Of a stretch of DNA of 64,000 bases, positions 22,401 to 31,400 are shown one piece after another (positions within the stretch are counted from its first letter, which is position 1; each line of letters begins with the position of its first letter). The position numbers were made by a program, and so were the translations under genes. The notes below the pieces were generated by a model. The model searched no databases, was not told where the DNA came from, and saw nothing but the letters and a program-made list of their open reading frames with translations. Source of the stretch: Undaria pinnatifida (taxonomy: Eukaryota; Sar; Phaeophyceae; Laminariales; Alariaceae); NCBI GenBank assembly GCA_012845835.1, contig JABAKD010000021.1, forward strand, positions 4,340,706-4,404,705, given 5' to 3'.

Positions 22401-25400
22401 TCCAGCCCCCAGGGGTGGCGACCCTAAAAGGCGACAAGGGCGGTCACGGTTAACAGTTCTGACCCGTGCCGCGGTAAAAATGCACCTAACTTTTTATGAG
22501 GCACGTGCATCCCCTTCCGGTGCAGTTGGGAGGCATCGCCACCCCCAGCAACCCGGGAGGAGAAGCTTGGTGCCGCCGATTCGGTTTTCAAGTCACTTTC
22601 GTTTCGGCAGTTTTTTTCTTTCTCCGACGTCCCTACGCGATTTATTGTTTCTTTTTCTTTTTTCATTATTACCATTTTGCTTTATCCTCCGGCGGATGGA
22701 GAAGAGTGAAGCTTAAAGCTCACCAAACTTCCACGTATTTTCATACACGTCGCGTGTCAATTTAATTGAATTGTATTACCGCAATCCAGCGTTAGATGGC
22801 GTGTGCTTCAGTTCCCGCGATAGCGATAGCGCGGGCTGCCCTTACCGGCGTTTTTTTTTTTCTTTACGTAGATATATCTATGGAATAGAGGTGCTCCGGT
22901 AGAGGTACCTGGTAGCACTTTTCGACCGCTTTTTTCTGAATTTTCTGAACGGCCCTTAACCCGAAATCGTCGGATTTTTTTTATTTATTTTTTTTTGCAA
23001 CATTTTTCGTTGCTTACCTATTGATTAATAGGTCATTGCAGTGTTCTCTGGGTAGCATTTTTTTTTTTTGCCCGACGCGTGCCACGATAAGAGGTGCACC
23101 CACTTTTTTTTTCTTGAGTTCCTCAATTCGGGAGCTCAAGACCTCTCTCCCGAAAAAACTGATTTGGAGAAAATATAAAACTGCTACCGGAATGAAAAAT
23201 CCCATGACCCAGGTACACAACGAAGAATCGTGCCAAACAAAAATGGCCTATTATTTTATTTTTTCCCGACGATTTTGGATTAAGGAGCCCCGTCATTCAG
23301 AAAAATAAATAGCCAAAAAAAGGTATACCTCAATTGTAGCGCGCGTCTTCCTCAGAGAAGGTTTGGGTGGGGAATGGAGCCCCTCATGCGAGGAGTCCCA
23401 GAAAGAAAGAAAAAGGGTATGCCTCCGCTCCGCCATGGCATATGCGTGGTCTATTATCACGAATATCCATGGTAGACCTGAAGACGCCTGCTACGAGATA
23501 GAGGTGCTCCATTTTTTTTTTTGTGAGGTTCCTCGCTTTGGGAGCTCAAGACATGTCTCAACCCGAAACTGATCCTGGAGAAAAGTAAAAACTTGTACTG
23601 GATGAAAAATCCCTTAGCTTAGGTATACAGCAAAAAAAAACAATAGAAAAACCCCCAACTATTTCCGACGATTTTGTGTTAAGGAGCCCCGTCGTCCAGA
23701 AACCGTGTCTGACGAAAAGAGCTACCTCTATCGTAGCGCGTGTCCGATATGGGATTACACTCAAGAAAGGGAAGCATGGCCGCCTTTCAGGCGGGCTCCT
23801 GCTACGCTACGACCGTGTTCGGTTGAGGCTCTGTATATCCCGGTACGACCAGCGAACAAAATAAGCTAGAGTCAAGCGCTGCTAAACAAAGTTGGGTGCT
23901 TTTTTGGACCCTCTTTTTTTTGTTTGTAAGTCGTCCTGCTAACGGTGGATCTCCGTATTTTGTGCTGTAAGTCTGTTACTCATGTCCACTTTCTCCTCGG
24001 TACGTACGAAGTATGATGCTAATGGTACGTTTTACCACTTGTTTTCGAGAAAATGGTTGGCGTAGACAGTCATCCCACGTCAGCGGTGCAGCGGAAGTTT
24101 CTGAGCACCTAACGCGAGGAGCTCGATATCTCACGCCCGAAACCTGACTTGAAAGGCATTCGCTCGCACAATCCGGCAAACACTTCTATGCGCTACGAAG
24201 AGTAGTCTTAAAACAAACTACAGTAATACATTAATAAAATAGACATTATGTTGGGCCTTCTGTAGCTCAAATTCCCCACCTAGAGCAAGAATAACAAGAA
24301 CAACCATTATAGTGGGGAAAAACAAAATATATTAAATACTGCATGTACATAATAAAATAATAGTAGTAATAGGACCCCTCCCATTAAGTGAAAAAACTCA
24401 CCCACATATATATCATAGTATACTACAAGCACCAACAACGCAGCTCGCAAAGATGAGTATCGACCCTAAATTTCGTCGAACTCACAGCTGACGTCCTTTT
24501 ATCATAATTTTGTAAGATACACTCGTAAAAAGTGCCAGAATCACCGGCAGTTTCTCACTTGAGGAGCTCAGCCGGCCACGCGAACGCGAGGTCCGACAAC
24601 TGCAACCCCTACCGTGGGATGACTCTAGCACTTGGAATGGTATCAAATCTTAGCCGTAACGCTAACCCTTGACCATATCAAACGCACGAAAAAAAAACAG
24701 CGAAGCATTAATTTAGGTATAGAAACGTGTTTTTGTGCCATTTTTCTTTTTTTTTTTTTTCAATTTCTGGCCTACTTTTGGTTGATTCGGGTGGTTGGTC
24801 GGCCGTGGGTGTTGGAGTTTGACGGTTTACAATACTGTTACTGCTGTAAGTTTTCCAACGCAACGTAATGGGGAACTCGCAAACATCCTGTTTTCATGAC
24901 AACCGCCTTATTTATTAGGAACACCCTACTTATGGCGAACGCCCTATTGTTGTTAATCTCAAGAGATAGTACCTCTGATTTTAGTGGACGCTACTTCATA
25001 TTTTACGTGCATAAATGTTCCAGGTGATCGGTCAGCCCAAGAGCTCGAAGGTGCGACCAAACGCGGTCCTGTACGGGGCGGCTATTCGGGCTTGCTCGGG
25101 CGCGGGAAAATGGCGGATCGGCGTCGAGTTGCTGGAGGTGAGGGACGACTTCTTCGTGTTCGCAACATGAATGGATGAGTATCGCCCCTAAACCTATGGG
25201 ACTCACAGCTGACGTACTTACAATATTTTACCAAAAATTACTTTAGTATCGAAACATCGAAATATGTACAGATAGGAAGCTAAATTGCTCAAACATCAAA
25301 ACATCGAACTATGTACCGGTAGGAAGCATCCCGAACGTTTCGAACGTTTCCCATCCCCGACGTGCTCTTCCGCGCGCAGAAAATACGCTCGGCCTCGGGG

Positions 25401-28400
25401 GTTAAACCGCCTCTTGTTGCTTCAACGGGGCCCTTCACGGGATCCCCCATCCCAACCCCCCCCCCCCCCCCCGACCCTGATTGGCGTGGTTTCTCTCTTC
25501 CGCGCCCAGAAAATGCAGTCGGCGCCCCTCCCCCCCCCTCCCCCCCCCCCCCCCCCCCCCCGGTGCTTCGGTCGTTGCGAGCAGAAAATGCACTCGACGT
25601 CGGGAGTGAAACCATCTCTAGTTTGCTTCAACGGGGCGCTCCACGGGATGGCAGCGGCGGGGGAGGCTAAGCGGGCAAGAGGCCTCCTGGAGGCCATGCA
25701 GAAGGGCCCGAGAGCCACTCGGTGTGTACAGTACTGTAGATTCATGCCCCGGTAGGAGTTGAACATTTTGGGCCAAACGTTTGTGACCGATCGAGCTCCT
25801 CCAAGCGTGGACCTATCGGTTAGCACGATAAATACTCGAGTATGTTTGGCTGAGGACTGACAGTAGCATACAGAAAGCTGGTCGGGCTGCGTGAGCGAAC
25901 GTATTCCAAGCCGAGTTTCGGGTGAGATATTGAGCTTCTAACATCATGTTAGGAGCTCAGAAAATTCTTGGAATCTGCTGCACCCCTAGCGTGGGATGGC
26001 TCTGTAGTCGCTGCTCCAAAGCAGTACTGTTACGTGTTTTAGCGTGTTTAGAATGGCACCCACGTTGTTGGGGACAAAGTACGGTATTTGGAATTGGTGT
26101 GGGGGGTCCGTAGTGCGGTAATTTGATATACCGCCCCCCCCTCACGGCCCCCTTGCTGCCACCTTTCGCTATCGCTGCCACTAGTAAATATCGCTATCAA
26201 TATCGCTATCGGTATTTCACTGTCGGTATCGCTATTACTATCGGTATTTCTATCGGTTGTGGTATCGGTATTTCGATATCATCCCTACGTATCGTTACAT
26301 CGCTATTGCTACCGCTACCACTGTCGTTTCGCAACGATATCGGTATCGCTATCGACATTGCGCTACCTCGGTACTACTATTACTATCGCTATCGGTATCG
26401 GTATCGGTATCATAATGCTATAACTATCGGTATAACTATTCACGGCTGACGTCCCTGAAATGTTTTTTATATAAAATGTATATACTCGTATATTCATGTG
26501 TTTGTTTTTTAACAGAACAATATGACCCCTCCCATTATGAAAAAACTCACCCACATAGTATATTACAAGTACCAACAACGCAGCTTGCAAAGACGAGTAT
26601 TGACCCGAAATTCGTCGAACTCACGGCTGACGTCCTTGAAATATTGTTATAAAACTATAGGCGGTAGTGGTATCGGTATTTCGATATCATCCCCACATAT
26701 ATCTACCTTGCCATCGCTATTGTTACCGCTACCACTGTCGTTTCGCAATGATATCGGTATCGCTATCGACATTCCACTACCTCGGCATCACTATCGCTCT
26801 CGATATTGTTATCGCTATCGGTACGACTATCACTATCAATATCGGTATCACAATCGGAAGTGATATCGGTATTTCGATATCCCTACGTATCGCTACCCCG
26901 CTATCGCTAATGCTACCGCTACCTCAGTATCACTATCGCTGTCGATATCGGTGTCAATGTCGGTATCAATTTCGGTATCGCCATCGGTAGTGGCATCGGT
27001 ATTTCGCTATCCCCACTTTTCGCTACTTCGCCATCGCTATTGCTGTCGCTATCACTGTCGTTTCGCTCTAATATCGGTATTGCTATCGACATTGCGCTAA
27101 CTCGCTATCACTATCGCTATCGGTATCACTGTCGCTATCGGTATCACTGTCGCTATCGGTATCACTGTCGGTATTGCTTTTTGCGGTGGTATCGGTATTC
27201 CGATACTCCTACTTTGTGCTACGTTGCTCTCGCTATGGATACCGCTATCACTGTCGTTTCGCAACCATATCGGTATTGCTACTCTCTCGGTATCGGTTTC
27301 GATATCATCGGTATCATTATCAACCTTGCGCTCCCTATCGCTACCTAGCTACTGCTATAGCTGCCGCCATCGCTGTCGGTACCGTTGTCACCGTCGATAC
27401 GATATCGGTATCGCTACGCTATCGATATTGCTACCAATCGGTATCGGTATCGATAATCGGTAATAGCATCGATATCGGTATCGGCACCACTATCGATATA
27501 TCGCTGTTGCTACCGGCAACGCTATTGCTATCGATATCGCTATCGCTTCGGCTATCGCTACAGATATCGCTATCGCGGTCGCTACTTTATCTAATTCGAG
27601 GGTTCGTAAACATGTCACCGTTACGTGCTTCTCCTTTTGTTACACCCTTTGGGCGGGTACGTGTGCGGGGGGGGGCGATTTTCGATTGGTTGTCTTTTTT
27701 CAGGCCTGACAGCTATAGCTACAACTCAGCGATTGCGGCGTGCGGGCCTGGAGGAGGAGCAGATGACGCACGGGCCCTGTTAGAGGTGATACTTGATGGA
27801 TCTGAATCACGTGAAACGGTTGGTGCGTTGTATTTGAAGCATCCTGATTGGTGCGCCGTGTTTGATGTACAATTGGGACCCCGGTTTAAGAGCACCCAAG
27901 ATCAGAGTATTCGCGATTTAAGAGCGGTCAAATCGGCATGTCCCGCCATACTACTGTAAAAACCATATATTTCTCACTATAGTTTAGAGCTGCGTTTAGT
28001 TAAGGGCGCCTGTTTTTCGGCTTGTCACGGGGAGCTCTCCAATCGCGGTACTCACTGTATCCCCTGATGGTTCCGGCGTACCAGGAATACTGTGCTTCGT
28101 GGTTGGTGTGTCTGGTGTGTCTTTTTATTGATTTGGTCGTTTCTGAAGCATGCTGATTGGTGTTTATCTGTTATCGTACCTTGATTGGCGCGTCGTACAG
28201 GTACCATTCTCGTTAAATCGGCATTTCCCGCAATATTAAAAACCATATATTGCTGACTAAAGTTAAGAGGCACGCTTCGTTCATAGTGCCTGTTTCGGCT
28301 TGTCACGTGGTGCTCTTAATTCGGCGTGCCCACTGTATTCTTATTCGTGCGTCGTATTATGTGGTTCGTGATTGGTGTGTCTTTTGATGGGTTTGTTGTA

Positions 28401-31400
28401 TTTCGAACCGTCGTGATGGGTGTTTTATTACTGTTTTTTTTGTTCGTATCTTGATTGGTGCTTGGGAAATAAAGCATCCATGTCAAATCGGCATGCCCCG
28501 CAGTGCTAAAAGCCATATATTGCTCAATATAGTTCAGAGCTATGTTTAATTCATAGTGTATGGTTCAGCTTGTCACCTGGTGCTCTTAAATCGGGGTGCC
28601 CACACTGTATCCTTGTTGGTTCGTCATATTCTGTGCTTCGTGATTGGTGTGTCTTTTGATTGGTTTGGTCGTTTTTGAAGCATCCTGATTGGTGTTTGCT
28701 TTTTATCGTACCTTGATTGGTGATTGGTGCGTCGTACATGAACCATCCTCGTTAAATCGGCATGCCCCGCAATACTAAAAGCCATATATTGCTCACTTTA
28801 ATTAAGATATACGTCTAAGTAAGGGCGCCTGCTTCGGCTTGTCACGGGATGTGCTCAAATCGGGGTGCCCACTTTACCCCGATTGGTGCGTCGTATTCTG
28901 TGCTTCGTGATTGTGTCTTTCGATGGGTTTGTCGTATTTGAAGCGTCCTGATTGGTTTCCTTTTTTTTTCGTATCTTGATTGGTGCGTCGTACATGAAGC
29001 ATCCTTATTGGTGTGCCGTGCGTGAAGTATCCTGATTGGTGTGTCATATGATGGTGTGTCGTATTTTGAGCATTCTGATTGGTGTGACGTGTTTTAAGTT
29101 TTCCGGTTAGTGCGTGAAATTGTTAGTGCGTCGTATATGAATAATCCTTATTGGCGTGCCATGCGTGGAGTATCCTGATTGGTGCGTCATGATTGGTGTG
29201 TCGTACTTGAAGCATCCTGATTGGTGCGTCATGATTGGTGTGTCGTACTTGAAGCATCCTGATTGGTGTGGCATATATGGAGTTTCCTGGTTGGTGCGTA
29301 ATGGTTACTGTGTCGTGTCTGAAATCATCCGGATTGGGGGGCCACGACCGCCGGAGGTCGCGGGAGCTTGCGCTGCCGTTGCCACGAGAGCACCGTAGTT
29401 TCGGCAGCCGGATAAGTTTGATAAACGACGCTTGCTTGGAGGTGTGGTGAGCTTATGCTTTATTTTTACCCACCCGCCTTGGTTGTTTGAATGTATGCAG
29501 ATGGCGTATTTGAAGTGCCCTGATTTGTGCGCCCTATTTGAAGCGCCCTGATTGGTGTGCCCGTGTTTCTGCTACATTGGGGCGTCGTGGCAGGGGCGTG
29601 TTATGATTGTCGCGTTTTTGGTTGTTGCTGTTGGTTTTGCCGTTGCTGTTCTTCTCGTTTTGCTGTTGGTACTGTTCGTGGTGCTGTTGCTAAATGCTCC
29701 TGTTGTTGCTGTTGGCGACAAACCCCTTCACCTCTGCCCCCAATCGTATCACCCTTCTTCTGTCATTGCTGCTGTTGCTGTCCTTGCGGCAACCCCCCCC
29801 CCCCCCGTAGAAAGTACGCACAAGATGCGAAAGTCCGCCTCACAAGGTATTCTTAGTAGGATGCAGTTCACCCTGTCATGCGACTCGCCGAACACCTCAC
29901 GGCGCTTCGTGCTGTATTCACGCGATGTCTACCTGGTCGGTGAAAGCACGACGTGCTCCGCGTTCCCGGCATTGTCGGAATGCGAGGGTCAATGGTCTTA
30001 GACTACGGCTATGCTTCGAATGAGTACAGCTCTCCCTATCGTTGGATCTGTCTTTTTTTGTTGGTGTTCTTGATGTTGCTGTTTTTGCAGATAACCCCAA
30101 CCGCCCTACCCCATGTCTGAACACGTGTATTGCTGGTGTTGCTGTCTTTCCGGCTAACCCTTACCGCCCTCCCCCATGTCTGAGCACGTGTATTGCTGGT
30201 GTTGCTGTCTTTCCGGTAACCCCCCCCCGCTCCCCTCCCTATCACGGCACGCGTCTGTTGTTGCTGTCGTTGTTGTTGTCTACGGCTGACCCTAGTCCCC
30301 CCCCCTCTCCTCCATCCTTCATTACCCCCACCCCCCCTTTTCCAGGAAATGCGACAGCGTGGGATTACGCCGGACGTGTTCAGCTTCAATGGAGTAATGC
30401 AGGCCAACGTTGGGAACGGCAGCTGGGCGGCTGCGCTTGAGGTGAGGGCTAAGACGTCTCCGACCACGGCAGTGCAGTACCTTTTAGTGCGGGAGTCCGG
30501 CTTAGTGCTGAGAAAATCGCTTGTCGAGACCTTGTCCCATGACACGACGTGAGGATCGACTTGTGTTCGACCGCAATATTGCGGTACGCTTTAGTGCGAG
30601 GCCCCAGTTTAGTGCTGTGATAATCGCGTGTCACGGCCTCGTCGTACAGAGGTGCAGGCCATCGTCGGGGGCGGTAGCTGGGCTGCTGCGCTCGAGGTGA
30701 GGGTCCAATCGTCTTCGACCGCGTTGGCGAAGCCACAGGTCTCTTGATGAAATACAACACTTTATAATTGCAGTGTCTCCCGTAGGTATACTACTGATTG
30801 CGGCTGTCACCTGTTGGGGCCGATAGCAGTTGACATCCACGTGCATCAATCCCTCCATCGGACTGACTCTACTATTAGATAACATGCATTTTACGAAAGA
30901 CTGCTGTAGGGAAGTCGCGGTGCCTTTTTGTGCGGGGGCCAGGGTTAGTGCTGTGAACATACGAAAATCGCCTGGCACAACCTCGTCCTGGTGAAGCATT
31001 AAAATCGTCTCCGACCACGTTAGTGCTGCGCTTTTTAGTGCAGATAGCCGGTTATATGCGGTGACTGTCGCCTTGCACGACCTCGTTTGATGACACGGGG
31101 TTGTAGGCGGACGTCGGGAACCGTAGCTGGGCTGCTGCGCTTAAGGTAAAAGATAAAATTACTCGTTAATTTGACTGCCGGAAATGTGCAGTGTATGATG
31201 CATTCGATCCGGCGTATCATGCAGCTTGCAAAACTGATCTAAATATCGGCCACTCAATCCGGTCGAACTCACATCTCACGTAGTTGAAACAAGTCGGTAT
31301 AACAGCTACTTCGACCTCCTTCTGCTTCGACTGTTGCTGTTACCTTTTCTGCTCCTGCTGCTCCTGCTGCTCCTGCCCCGCTGCTGCTTGGTGCGCGCAG

